Shown: positions 34,476 to 46,313, counted from the stretch's first letter. The stretch: 64,000 bases of DNA from Siphonodentalium dalli (GCA_032622095.1 CP136069.1:104808278-104872277); one strand, 5' to 3'. Made by a program: numbers and translations. The notes: a model not told the origin generated them from the sequence alone.

Positions 34476-36755
34476 ACATATATACATACACATACATACA
34501 CTTATATGTATATATGTATGTAATGCATATTTTAATACAAGCAACATCTCAGACATCCCTTACACACCTACACATGTCAGCATACATGAACAATACAAAC
34601 ATAAATGTACGTTATTATGTGCACACAGCTACCACTCACCAGATATACAAAGTTACACGGGCGTCAAGGCACGTAGATTGGACGGACAGACATGACTATA
34701 TATAGATGACATCATAGATAATCACACAGTCAAGTAGACATATATTTTAGTTAAGCATCATTCATTAGGGTACGGTTACTGAAACCATTGGTGTTTGTTC
34801 GATTCTACGATAGGCTTTCCATAAGCAAAATGTGCTATTTACCATGAAGTTTGTGAACAGGTCTGGCTCTTCAATTTCGTCGAACAAATCCGGCGGACGT
34901 GCAGTTAAAAATACTTCCAGTTGTGTACGCGGATTGTAGCTATCCATTTTAAGTGAGCACGGAATACCGAAGAGATTTAGTAATTCATACCATATGTCAT
35001 TTCTAAGTTCCAGAATCATAGGACAATGTATGATTACATGTAACGGCAGATCGTCAAACTCCGCACCACATCTGCAGTTACAATGTGTCTGTTCGGTACA
35101 GGCTATTATGTTTGCAACAGTTAGGTATGCCGCCTTGTTTGTCGGAAACTTGCGACAGGACTTCCACAGGCACGACAGTGAGAGTGTAGGGTGAATATTA
35201 TGGAAACGGTGGAGTGTTGGATCCGCGTTTCCAGAGAGTTCCCAGATTGAGTTAGAGGTTTCGACGATTGCATTTCGAACGATTTGCTTCCATGATGACC
35301 TTTTCGGAAATGCACATTTTGATACATACTTTGTTAAATAATGCATAAGTCGGTGATTTGCAAGGACATCTGCGATATCGGCAATGAATGAATCGGCTGA
35401 TACGCCGGAGATAAAGTATGAGTGTAGCCTAAGTAAAAATACAGATTTCGCTGCCTTGTCTGTAGATAAATGACATAGACTGCCCAGAAGTAGGAGTTTT
35501 TTCTTATCCACAAAGCTTTTGACATTGCCGATACCCAGGAGTCCTTCCACTACATTTGTGCGCGTGTGCATACGAAGACCTTGTATTTTCTTTAGACAAA
35601 AACGGTGAGATCTTTCCAATGATAGGGTGTCTGAGTCTGACATGCCACATAATAGTTCACACCCAAATAGGCCTCGTGGCACAATGATTGACGTGTACAT
35701 TTTTAAACTGCTAGTGGGTGTTATTCCTCCAGCATACATGCCTACGTTTGTTAGTGCGAAATAGCTTGAACGGAGTTTTTGTTTAATTTCTGTTGTGAAG
35801 TTACTCGTCTGGTTATATTTAAGGAGCGGGATTCCAAGGTGTGTCAGATTATCGACTTCAGCTACATGTTTGTCACAGAGAATCCACGATCTATCAACTG
35901 AAGCCTTTGCGTGTTCATTTTTGTTTTCATTAAAGACGATAATTACTGACTTTTGCTCGTTGTACTTGTATCTCCATTTACGACTGTATTTAGTGCAAAT
36001 ATTCATAAGGTGTTGTAAACCACTTTCAGAGACCGAGAGCAATGTCATATCGTCCGCTTGCGTTGGGCATGAACAATTTACGGAAAACATATTGAGCCCA
36101 GCTCCAGATACGGATAATTCTGACAATAGTTGATCTATAAATAGCATATAAAGTAGAGGGGAGACGACTCCTCCCTGTTTTGTTCCTTGTGCTATTGGAA
36201 ACTGCTTAGAGAGAGTATTTCCATACTTTACTTGACAGGATGTTCCTTTAAGCATTTGGTAAAAAATTAACCAGGTTTTCTGATCAAAGTCTAACATGTA
36301 AAGTTTATAAAGGAGACCATTTACCCAAACGGTATCAAATGCCTTATGAACGTCTAGAAAGCATGCATATAATTTACTGTTATTTTCACGTGCGAATATC
36401 TTCGATTCGTGTACTATGAGTGAGTTCATAAGACAATTGATACCCTTCTGGAATCCATGCTGTAGATTATGAACTTTGACCATGTCTGGAACATTACACT
36501 CTAGTCTTCTCAGTAAGATTTTTTCTAATAACTTGTAGAGAGCGGGAAGCAATGTAATTGCTCGGTAGCTATCAAAATTTGCTTGTGGTTTATTCCCACC
36601 TTTGTAGAGAGGTACAATTACGCCTTTCTTGGCAGGTTCCGGTATATATGAGAGAGACAATATTCCAGTCAACAAAGCGGACAGACATGTTATCAAAGCT
36701 GGACCACCAAATACCAAATGTTCATTGTAAACGTTGTCCCACCCTGCTGCCTTGT
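34476..36755 (-). mobile_element. LINE copy 3, 5'-truncated, 2,280-bp tandem unit
   Basis: Second of the identical-length tandem units. It holds the LINE tail (34476-34764) with a TATG/TACA microsatellite at 34476-34520, then codons 510-1171 of ORF2 (to 36755). The open frame (34765-36777) is intact but begins in microsatellite sequence of the next tail, so its first eight codons are not LINE. It lacks endonuclease and the start of the RT. By eye it matches the corresponding part of the complete copy. Confidence 0.95.
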
Positions 36756-39035
36756 ACATATATACATACACATACATACACTTATATGTATATATGTATG
36801 TAATGCATATTTTAATTCAAGCAACATCTCAGACATCCCTTACACACCTACACATGTCAGCATACATGAACAATACAAACATAAATGTACGTTATTATGT
36901 GCACACAGCTACCACTCACCAGATATACAAAGTTACACGGGCGTCAAGGCACGTAGATTGGACGGACAGACATGACTATATATAGATGACATCATAGATA
37001 ATCACACAGTCAAGTAGACATATATTTTAGTTAAGCATCATTCATTAGGGTACGGTTACTGAAACCATTGGTGTTTGTTCGATTCTACGATAGGCTTTCC
37101 ATAAGCAAAATGTGCTATTTACCATGAAGTTTGTGAACAGGTCTGGCTCTTCAATTTCGTCGAACAAATCCGGCGGACGTGCAGTTAAAAATACTTCCAG
37201 TTGTGTACGCGGATTGTAGCTATCCATTTTAAGTGAGCACGGAATACCGAAGAGATTTAGTAATTCATACCATATGTCATTTCTAAGTTCCAGAATCATA
37301 GGACAATGTATGATTACATGTAACGGCAGATCGTCAAACTCCGCACCACATCTGCAGTTACAATGTGTCTGTTCGGTACAGGCTATTATGTTTGCAACAG
37401 TTAGGTATGCCGCCTTGTTTGTCGGAAACTTGCGACAGGACTTCCACAGGCACGACAGTGAGAGTGTAGGGTGAATATTATGGAAACGGTGGAGTGTTGG
37501 ATCCGCGTTTCCAGAGAGTTCCCAGATTGAGTTAGAGGTTTCGACGATTGCATTTCGAACGATTTGCTTCCATGATGACCTTTTCGGAAATGCACATTTT
37601 GATACATACTTTGTTAAATAATGCATAAGTCGGTGATTTGCAAGGACATCTGCGATATCGGCAATGAATGAATCGGCTGATACGCCGGAGATAAAGTATG
37701 AGTGTAACCTAAGTAAAAATACAGATTTCGCTGCCTTGTCTGTAGATAAATGACATAGACTGCCCAGAAGTAGGAGTTTTTTCTTATCCACAAAGCTTTT
37801 GACATTGCCGATACCCAGGAGTCCTTCCACTACATTTGTGCGCGTGTGCATACGAAGACCTTGTATTTTCTTTAGACAAAAACGGTGAGATCTTTCCAAT
37901 GATAGGGTGTCTGAGTCTGACATGCCACATAATAGTTCACACCCAAATAGGCCTCGTGGCACAATGATTGACGTGTACATTTTTAAACTGCTAGTGGGTG
38001 TTATTCCTCCAGCATACATGCCTACGTTTGTTAGTGCGAAATAGCTTGAACGGAGTTTTTGTTTAATTTCTGTTGTGAAGTTACTCGTCTGGTTATATTT
38101 AAGGAGCGGGATTCCAAGGTGTGTCAGATTATCGACTTCAGCTACATGTTTGTCACAGAGAATCCACGATCTATCAACTGAAGCCTTTGCGTGTTCATTT
38201 TTGTTTTCATTAAAGACGATAATTACTGACTTTTGCTCGTTGTACTTGTATCTCCATTTACGACTGTATTTAGTGCAAATATTCATAAGGTGTTGTAAAC
38301 CACTTTCAGAGACCGAGAGCAATGTCATATCGTCCGCTTGCGTTGGGCATGAACAATTTACGGAAAACATATTGAGCCCAGCTCCAGATACGGATAATTC
38401 TGACAATAGTTGATCTATAAATAGCATATAAAGTAGAGGGGAGACGACTCCTCCCTGTTTTGTTCCTTGTGCTATTGGAAACTGCTTAGAGAGAGTATTT
38501 CCATACTTTACTTGACAGGATGTTCCTTTAAGCATTTGGTAAAAAATTAACCAGGTTTTCTGATCAAAGTCTAACATGTAAAGTTTATAAAGGAGACCAT
38601 TTACCCAAACGGTATCAAATGCCTTATGAACGTCTAGAAAGCATGCATATAATTTACTGTTATTTTCACGTGCGAATATCTTCGATTCGTGTACTATGAG
38701 TGAGTTCATAAGACAATTGATACCCTTCTGGAATCCATGCTGTAGATTATGAACTTTGACCATGTCTGGAACATTACACTCTAGTCTTCTCAGTAAGATT
38801 TTTTCTAATAACTTGTAGAGAGCGGGAAGCAATGTAATTGCTCGGTAGCTATCAAAATTTGCTTGTGGTTTATTCCCACCTTTGTAGAGAGGTACAATTA
38901 CGCCTTTCTTGGCAGGTTCCGGTATATATGAGAGAGACAATATTCCAGTCAACAAAGCGGACAGACATGTTATCAAAGCTGGACCACCAAATACCAAATG
39001 TTCATTGTAAACGTTGTCCCACCCTGCTGCCTTGT
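36756..39035 (-). mobile_element. LINE copy 2, 5'-truncated, 2,280-bp tandem unit
   Basis: Same structure and length as copy 3, with the ORF2 fragment at 37045-39035 (open frame to 39057). Two private differences noticed: T at 36817, where the other units have A, and A at 37707, where they have G; the second is silent. Same truncation base as copies 3 and 4. Confidence 0.95.
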
Positions 39036-39324
39036 ACATATATACATACACATACATACACTTATATGTATATATGTATGTAATGCATATTTTAATACAA
39101 GCAACATCTCAGACATCCCTTACACACCTACACATGTCAGCATACATGAACAATACAAACATAAATGTACGTTATTATGTGCACACAGCTACCACTCACC
39201 AGATATACAAAGTTACACGGGCGTCAAGGCACGTAGATTGGACGGACAGACATGACTATATATAGATGACATCATAGATAATCACACAGTCAAGTAGACA
39301 TATATTTTAGTTAAGCATCATTCA

Positions 39325-42300
39325 TTAGGGTACGGTTACTGAAACCATTGGTGTTTGTTCGATTCTACGATAGGCTTTCCATAAGCAAAATGTGCTATTT
39401 ACCATGAAGTTTGTGAACAGGTCTGGCTCTTCAATTTCGTCGAACAAATCCGGCGGACGTGCAGTTAAAAATACTTCCAGTTGTGTACGCGGATTGTAGC
39501 TATCCATTTTAAGTGAGCACGGAATACCGAAGAGATTTAGTAATTCATACCATATGTCATTTCTAAGTTCCAGAATCATAGGACAATGTATGATTACATG
39601 TAACGGCAGATCGTCAAACTCCGCACCACATCTGCAGTTACAATGTGTCTGTTCGGTACAGGCTATTATGTTTGCAACAGTTAGGTATGCCGCCTTGTTT
39701 GTCGGAAACTTGCGACAGGACTTCCACAGGCACGACAGTGAGAGTGTAGGGTGAATATTATGGAAACGGTGGAGTGTTGGATCCGCGTTTCCAGAGAGTT
39801 CCCAGATTGAGTTAGAGGTTTCGACGATTGCATTTCGAACGATTTGCTTCCATGATGACCTTTTCGGAAATGCACATTTTGATACATACTTTGTTAAATA
39901 ATGCATAAGTCGGTGATTTGCAAGGACATCTGCGATATCGGCAATGAATGAATCGGCTGATACGCCGGAGATAAAGTATGAGTGTAGCCTAAGTAAAAAT
40001 ACAGATTTCGCTGCCTTGTCTGTAGATAAATGACATAGACTGCCCAGAAGTAGGAGTTTTTTCTTATCCACAAAGCTTTTGACATTGCCGATACCCAGGA
40101 GTCCTTCCACTACATTTGTGCGCGTGTGCATACGAAGACCTTGTATTTTCTTTAGACAAAAACGGTGAGATCTTTCCAATGATAGGGTGTCTGAGTCTGA
40201 CATGCCACATAATAGTTCACACCCAAATAGGCCTCGTGGCACAATGATTGACGTGTACATTTTTAAACTGCTAGTGGGTGTTATTCCTCCAGCATACATG
40301 CCTACGTTTGTTAGTGCGAAATAGCTTGAACGGAGTTTTTGTTTAATTTCTGTTGTGAAGTTACTCGTCTGGTTATATTTAAGGAGCGGGATTCCAAGGT
40401 GTGTCAGATTATCGACTTCAGCTACATGTTTGTCACAGAGAATCCACGATCTATCAACTGAAGCCTTTGCGTGTTCATTTTTGTTTTCATTAAAGACGAT
40501 AATTACTGACTTTTGCTCGTTGTACTTGTATCTCCATTTACGACTGTATTTAGTGCAAATATTCATAAGGTGTTGTAAACCACTTTCAGAGACCGAGAGC
40601 AATGTCATATCGTCCGCTTGCGTTGGGCATGAACAATTTACGGAAAACATATTGAGCCCAGCTCCAGATACGGATAATTCTGACAATAGTTGATCTATAA
40701 ATAGCATATAAAGTAGAGGGGAGACGACTCCTCCCTGTTTTGTTCCTTGTGCTATTGGAAACTGCTTAGAGAGAGTATTTCCATACTTTACTTGACAGGA
40801 TGTTCCTTTAAGCATTTGGTAAAAAATTAACCAGGTTTTCTGATCAAAGTCTAACATGTAAAGTTTATAAAGGAGACCATTTACCCAAACGGTATCAAAT
40901 GCCTTATGAACGTCTAGAAAGCATGCATATAATTTACTGTTATTTTCACGTGCGAATATCTTCGATTCGTGTACTATGAGTGAGTTCATAAGACAATTGA
41001 TACCCTTCTGGAATCCATGCTGTAGATTATGAACTTTGACCATGTCTGGAACATTACACTCTAGTCTTCTCAGTAAGATTTTTTCTAATAACTTGTAGAG
41101 AGCGGGAAGCAATGTAATTGCTCGGTAGCTATCAAAATTTGCTTGTGGTTTATTCCCACCTTTGTAGAGAGGTACAATTACGCCTTTCTTGGCAGGTTCC
41201 GGTATATATGAGAGAGACAATATTCCAGTCAACAAAGCGGACAGACATGTTATCAAAGCTGGACCACCAAATACCAAATGTTCATTGTAAACGTTGTCCC
41301 ACCCTGCTGCCTTGTTCAAATTTAGAGTTTTGAGAGCACTTTCAAGTTCGCCAGGTTCAACCTTTTCGGTGATATGCTTGCAGCTACTGGACCCTTGTTT
41401 GCTATATTGCCCACTCACTAGTAGTTCTATATGTTCATTTACGAGATGGGAGTGATCTTGGTCGAAACTGCTGTCTGATAAAGGCGAATACAGCTTTTCA
41501 AAATAATTCGCCCAGCCATTAGTAATCTCAGAAGAATTTCTCAAGGTTGACCCATCATATTTGAAAATTTTGTTCGGCCTCTTATCTTGATTGCGCCTAG
41601 AGTTAAGGATCTTGAAAAAGGACCCTTGGTCCAGTTCAGCGGCTGTGTCAAGTTCGTTATTTCGATCAACCATATATTGGTTACAGCACATTCTATATTC
41701 CCGTCGGTAAAGTCTTTTCTGCGCTTTATAATCTGTATAAGTTAAATCATTTTCATCTCTTGGTCGACCAGCGGAAATCCACTGTCGTCTGCTTGATATC
41801 ATATTAACATGCAATTGTTTCAAGCGACTATTCCAGAACGGCTTGAGATAACTTTTATATGTTTTACGAGGGACAGTCTGATTGGAGGCTAGCAGTATAG
41901 CCGCCACAATGGAGTCATATAATGTGTCCAAGTCACTATTATTGACGATTGTGTGATTTGCAGGGAGTATTTCTTTTAAACAACATTGATACTGGCTGAT
42001 TAAGGTAGGAGCCGCTTTAAATTTTTTCCAATTAAATGTCGGTGTTGAGCTATCGTGTCGCCGGTCTGGTATGTCGCTTGGAACGTCACATTTAAATTGG
42101 CATACAATCGGTCTATGGTTCGATGCGCCAGACAATACATCTTCAATAATTTCTGCATATGTGAGAGAAATGTATGGATCAAATTCAGAATAAAATATAT
42201 AATCAATGCATGAACCCGACCCGTTCATAGTCGGAACATAAGTGTTGCGGTTTCCTAAGCAGAGAGAACTTCCATTTACTGATATAAATCTTTTTATAGC

Positions 42301-42840
42301 CAGAATATCACGCAGGGAATTGTCCCTTGCGCGTGTTTTGGATAGCGTACAATTAAAATCGCCCATAATAATGACGTGACCCAAGTCGAAATATTGATCG
42401 ATAATATCACGCAGTGCGTTTACATATTGCAAATGAAAGTCATCGGTATAATTTGTTGATGGCAGGTAAACTTGGAATATGTACAGGTATTCTGAGCCAG
42501 GAAGTTCAACTTGGATTCCACATATTCTATCGTCTTCGAGTTGTATAGTTGATACGTAAGGATCTAAAATGTCCCTCCATATGAGGGCTACGCCGCCTTT
42601 GTATCTCCCACGCTGATGTGGGAGCCTCTGTGAAAAGTCACACACGACATGGCATTTGTAGTCACCTAACATAGGTTCAAGAATATGAGAGTTATGTGTA
42701 TGGAGCCAGTGCTCACTTATACCGCATATATCTATATTTCTTTCGTGCACCATTTTATTCAAGTATCCACCTGCTAATGAGTCTGAAGAGGTAATACCTG
42801 TACAATTCCAAGTGGAGATTGACACCTGAGCGTAAGACAT
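39325..42840 (-). CDS. LINE ORF2: endonuclease-reverse transcriptase
   Basis: 1,171 residues, no break. The N-terminal APE-like endonuclease nicks target DNA: landmarks are STWNCTG (near residue 11), GISEHW (43), IIMGDFN (160), CIDYIF (213) and GASNHRP (240). The last is normally SDH; here Asp is replaced by Asn. The reverse transcriptase occupies about 505-800, with KAAGWDN (510), YRAITLLPALYKLLEK (about 570), FLDVHKAFDTVW (640), QGTKQGGVVSPLLY (700) and the active-site QADD (741), where most families have YADD or FADD; both aspartates are kept. The C-terminal part contains a CRCG...H...HC knuckle at about 1085. It would nick the chromosome and copy its own RNA there. The start at 42840 is the first ATG of the frame and leads directly into the endonuclease. 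Copies 2-4 are pieces of this gene. Confidence 0.95.
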   Translation of the reverse strand: MSYAQVSISTWNCTGITSSDSLAGGYLNKMVHERNIDICGISEHWLHTHNSHILEPMLGDYKCHVVCDFSQRLPHQRGRYKGGVALIWRDILDPYVSTIQLEDDRICGIQVELPGSEYLYIFQVYLPSTNYTDDFHLQYVNALRDIIDQYFDLGHVIIMGDFNCTLSKTRARDNSLRDILAIKRFISVNGSSLCLGNRNTYVPTMNGSGSCIDYIFYSEFDPYISLTYAEIIEDVLSGASNHRPIVCQFKCDVPSDIPDRRHDSSTPTFNWKKFKAAPTLISQYQCCLKEILPANHTIVNNSDLDTLYDSIVAAILLASNQTVPRKTYKSYLKPFWNSRLKQLHVNMISSRRQWISAGRPRDENDLTYTDYKAQKRLYRREYRMCCNQYMVDRNNELDTAAELDQGSFFKILNSRRNQDKRPNKIFKYDGSTLRNSSEITNGWANYFEKLYSPLSDSSFDQDHSHLVNEHIELLVSGQYSKQGSSSCKHITEKVEPGELESALKTLNLNKAAGWDNVYNEHLVFGGPALITCLSALLTGILSLSYIPEPAKKGVIVPLYKGGNKPQANFDSYRAITLLPALYKLLEKILLRRLECNVPDMVKVHNLQHGFQKGINCLMNSLIVHESKIFARENNSKLYACFLDVHKAFDTVWVNGLLYKLYMLDFDQKTWLIFYQMLKGTSCQVKYGNTLSKQFPIAQGTKQGGVVSPLLYMLFIDQLLSELSVSGAGLNMFSVNCSCPTQADDMTLLSVSESGLQHLMNICTKYSRKWRYKYNEQKSVIIVFNENKNEHAKASVDRSWILCDKHVAEVDNLTHLGIPLLKYNQTSNFTTEIKQKLRSSYFALTNVGMYAGGITPTSSLKMYTSIIVPRGLFGCELLCGMSDSDTLSLERSHRFCLKKIQGLRMHTRTNVVEGLLGIGNVKSFVDKKKLLLLGSLCHLSTDKAAKSVFLLRLHSYFISGVSADSFIADIADVLANHRLMHYLTKYVSKCAFPKRSSWKQIVRNAIVETSNSIWELSGNADPTLHRFHNIHPTLSLSCLWKSCRKFPTNKAAYLTVANIIACTEQTHCNCRCGAEFDDLPLHVIIHCPMILELRNDIWYELLNLFGIPCSLKMDSYNPRTQLEVFLTARPPDLFDEIEEPDLFTNFMVNSTFCLWKAYRRIEQTPMVSVTVP

Positions 42841-42873
42841 ATCTGCTAAAGTAGATAATACAATTACAAAAAA

Positions 42874-44518
42874 TTAGAAGCTTTTGTTATACTGGAATTG
42901 TCGCCTGTCAAAGTCACATTGAGATAACCATAGGCGACTGTGCACACCGCGAGGCCAGACATGTTCATCGGTTACCGTCGAGATATCGTCCTCGTGAATG
43001 TTGATTCTGGCAGATACTGTATGCTCCTTCTTACTTTTCATCAAACGCAGAATCGAGAATCGAACTCCAGCTTTCGTGAGAAAGTTTTCAATAGTATTGT
43101 CAGTAACATCGTACATCAAATTACTCACGAATACGCGAATAGTGTTTATAGGCGTGTTGCACTGTCGTCGTGTATTGCTACTTGTGTGTTGTGTGTTTTT
43201 GGGCCTATCACCTGGTGATGGGTGCGATCTGCTGTGGTGTGAATTTTCACGATCATTCCAATAGTTGTTTTGGGCCTTATAGTAACTTCCTTGATTTGAA
43301 TGTTCAGGTAATGTATTTGCTCGTTTTGTTTCACGTTCACTCCGTTGTGTTGTGTCTTGGTTTTTTGTGTCATGTCGATTATATCGATCAATCTGATCAG
43401 AGTCATTCAAGTCGTCTACTGGAATAGAGTTATAGGAACTGTTTTTATCAGGTATCGGACTACTGGTAGGATATTTCTGTGAGCTTGTGTCGATTATGTT
43501 CTGGTTGAACCACTGTTGTTGGTGAGCACATAGTTGATTAAATCTAGAGTTTATTCCATTAAGAGCTTGTGAGGTGAACTGCTGGAAACTGCATGCGAAT
43601 TCTCGCGAGAACATATTAAGTTTGTTATTTAGTTTGTCAATGCATTTTATCTTGTTACAGTCATCAGATTCATTACTTTCCGATATTGGCTCGTCGGTGG
43701 CATTTTCCATATTATCTGGTTCATTACTTAAATGTTCATTTTCATTTGGTGTGTAGTTGGTTTTATTTGTTGTTTCACTGGGTTCTTTCGTTATTTCAGA
43801 GTTGTTCTTGTTCATTTTTATCTGCTTTTTGGGTTTTCCTTTTGCTTTCAGAGTTCCAATATAACCCGTGTTTGAATTGACAACTTTTCTGAGTGATTTG
43901 ACGTCGTCTTTCGTTGATTCATTGTCCATTTTAATTCCACGAATATCGTTTTTGAGTTTTGAGACGCCAGAACATCTCTCGTCGGCTGTGCGGTCTATGT
44001 CTAGCTCCATTGTCTCGATTTTTTCTTCAATTCTGTCGATTTTTTCCGACATCTGATTTATTATCTGGTCGTTATTATTCATTCTATCTACAAGTTTATT
44101 TATCGTCGCGGCTAGTTTTTTCCGAGTAGTTCATATTCTGTTCCTTCATCTCGTGAACTGTTTTGTACAAGTCTGCCAAACTGTGAATCGGTCCGAATTT
44201 ATTTGTGTCATCTATGGTATCCAACATTTCTTTTGGCGTCTCGAAATTCTCTTTGTAGAGGGGCACAACATTTATAGCCTGACTGTTGATTTTCACTTTT
44301 GGTGCAGTGAGGACGTCAGCAATATGTTCAATTTTCTCATCAAGTATACATAACATCATTTGGTAGATATCATGAGAATATTTCACAGCAAGTGACGATT
44401 CTCTATCCGTGGACATTTCCCGATTTGCTCTTCGTTGTTTTAGAGTGCTATTTGGATTCATGTCTATTTTTTCAGATTTTGCAAGCTTCATTATTTCATC
44501 GAAGAGTGAAATGCGCAT
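42874..44518 (-). pseudogene. LINE ORF1 with one frameshift
   Basis: Two overlapping-in-sense frames: 44518-44096 (140 codons) and 44082-42874 (402 codons). Translation of the second frame upstream of its ATG gives KKLAATINKLVDR with no stop back to an A6 run at 44115-44120. The two halves join smoothly there if one A is removed, giving about 550 residues. The middle is a coiled coil (QMSEKIDRIEEKIETMELD), followed by a polar Ser/Asn/Gln-rich stretch. The C terminus has an RRM-like module starting TIRVFVSNLMYDVTDNTIEN and ending WPRGVHSRLWLS, the type of RNA-binding end found in ORF1 proteins of CR1-like elements. ORF1 proteins coat the element RNA. The break could be a mutation, a sequencing error in the homopolymer, or, less likely, programmed slippage. 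Confidence 0.8.
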
Positions 44519-44560
44519 TTCTTTAAGACGAATATCCCTTTGGGTGTATTTCTAACATAT

Positions 44561-45446
44561 CCAAGCACCCAATAGAGGTAGGTGCTGAAGTCCACCGTCA
44601 GTGGGCCAGATTCAGTTAATTTTACAAAAGACATCGATAGGTCTGCAGCAGTCTGAGTAAACTCATACCTAAATATTCATTACAACATTGAATATAAGGT
44701 CTGACGGATAACATCGCTATTTCATTTCCAAGTCGTCGGGATTCCGTAATCTGATTGATTGCGTAAATTATTTTCCGTCCAATGAAACCGTATGGGCTAA
44801 TAAACAAGTGTCAGTGGGTGGAGACTCCCATAATGTCACCTCTAAATATAGTAACAGAGCGGAATTTCTCCGATCGAAAGCGATGCTTGCAGACAGAAAC
44901 AATGGCTTCGAAATTATATATTCGGTACGATTCGGATTAATTTGAAGGATGTGCTAGACCTGATAGATAGGCATGCGCATGGTACCAACTTGGCCTCCCA
45001 TAAATATAAATAGAACTCACTTATGTCCGTGTATTTGATTTACTTTATTGTACCATCGATCAATATACGTCGATGATTGTACCATGGTTTGCAAATCAAA
45101 TTATTTGTCGTAAAAAAATCATCTGAAAGTTAACACCGAGGAAATGACTTAATTTTATGCTTTTAAATAGTTCTAAAGCATCATTTTTGATGACGACCTT
45201 ATTTTTTGCTCTCGGATGCAGCTTTCCGGTTGATGCAGCGAGTTCATCTCCCGAAAAAGAATAGTCGCACACAAATATTATCTGCTATTGCGAAGCACAA
45301 CAAATAACACGTGGGGACACCTGTCAATCATCGATGTATTTTTTTAAATCCATGACGTCATTTTGGGGAAGCTGTTCGCTGAATAGAAATGGTTTTTGCT
45401 ACATAAGCTCCAGACTCTATATTTCAAATATAGAGTCGACGTTCAC
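44561..45446. other. Possible LINE 5' region and unassigned DNA
   Basis: Could include the LINE 5' UTR, but no boundary is visible. No other feature recognised. Confidence 0.4.
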
Positions 45447-45644
45447 TCAGACTGGGTCTGCAGGTTCATTTAAGTTTATTGACGCTAAGTCATCAAGTTT
45501 GTTCAGGACTTCGTCATAGTCAGAAACCATGTGCATGGGCGGACACTCTCTGTCATCATGCACATACGATGGAACGACGTCGTTAACACCTGGATCGTCT
45601 GTCCCATTCAGAATTCGATCTGATTCAGTAAGTATACCTTCCAT
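45447..45644 (-). CDS. Candidate short ORF or first exon, unknown acidic protein
   Basis: A 65-codon minus-strand frame beginning MEGILTESDRILNG and ending ASINLNEPADPV. The start has A at -3 and G at +4, a good animal start context. The product is strongly acidic (many Asp/Glu), contains Pro, Cys and His and does not look like repeat. There is no clear GT donor just before the stop. I do not recognise it. It might be exon 1 of a host gene or an independent small frame. Confidence 0.25.
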   Translation of the reverse strand: MEGILTESDRILNGTDDPGVNDVVPSYVHDDRECPPMHMVSDYDEVLNKLDDLASINLNEPADPV

Positions 45645-46255
45645 ACTTTTGCTGGATTAATCGTACAGGATAGAAGCCTGTGCGCAAAGTATTGTCACAC
45701 GATAACACAGTTAATGAGTTTAGCCAGTCAGCTGCTGTTGTTTATATTGCGATCATTGGACCGTGCAATTTTCCCACGACCAAGGTTTGGCTACTACCCG
45801 TAGTAATAGTGAGTAGAGTTCATTAAACATTCTGGACAGCACTATAGGGCTAGACAATGGCGGAAACATAAACAATACAATACCAGTCACTGTTTGAAAA
45901 TATGGCGTAAATGCAATCACAAACTGCGACAACTAGAAACGAATAACGTTCCTTCCTAAGGCATCCTGACGATCCAGAGGATGTCCGCAATCACTTGGGA
46001 CACATTAGAAAACGTTACATTGCCACATGAATGAGAAATGATGAATATTATAAGGACATTAAATGGAGCGACTTGTCAACAACTTTACCGGAAGGTCATT
46101 GCGTGAATAGGGACAGAGTTATGAGATTTAAAACTACTCCGCCCCACCACAAATAATTTAACCCTTCTTAAGACAAATTATTTGAGCTTTTGATTTCAAG
46201 TTGGGTACTGATATATGGATTCATGTGACCATATCTTTAACAAATTATCAGTTAT
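45645..46255. other. Unassigned DNA
   Basis: No gene or repeat recognised. Confidence 0.5.
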
Positions 46256-46313
46256 AGCTAATCGCTATCGCCAAGGTATGGGTTAAACATCTGCCGATCG
46301 TGATCGGCCTCTC
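46256..46313 (+). repeat. Dispersed GGGTTAAACATCTG hairpin module
   Basis: AGCTAATCGCTATCGCCAAG, GTATGGGTTAAACATCT and then the palindrome GCCGATCGTGATCGGC and CTCTC. Nearly identical to 57983-58040. Confidence 0.88.

Larger units (their letters stand above)
39036..44560 (-). mobile_element. LINE copy 1, near-complete non-LTR retrotransposon
   Basis: Minus-strand element with ORF1 (44518-42874, one frameshift), a 33-bp gap, ORF2 (42840-39325, intact) and a 288-bp 3' tail ending in TATG/TACA microsatellite at 39036. Two ORFs with an APE-type endonuclease, RT and C-terminal Cys/His knuckle and no RNase H fit the CR1/Jockey-type groups. The 5' end is not defined; the sequence beyond about 44560 shows no clear boundary, and no target-site duplication was identified because the 3' side abuts copy 2. 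Confidence 0.9.

Noticed and set aside
33527-41333. Plus-strand frames opposite the LINE copies (66-112 codons)
   Set aside because: Antisense shadows of the intact reverse-transcriptase frame, repeated every 2,280 bp.
42940-44353. Plus-strand frames opposite LINE ORF1
   Set aside because: Antisense shadows; hydrophobic composition comes from complementing the Asn/Ser-rich ORF1.
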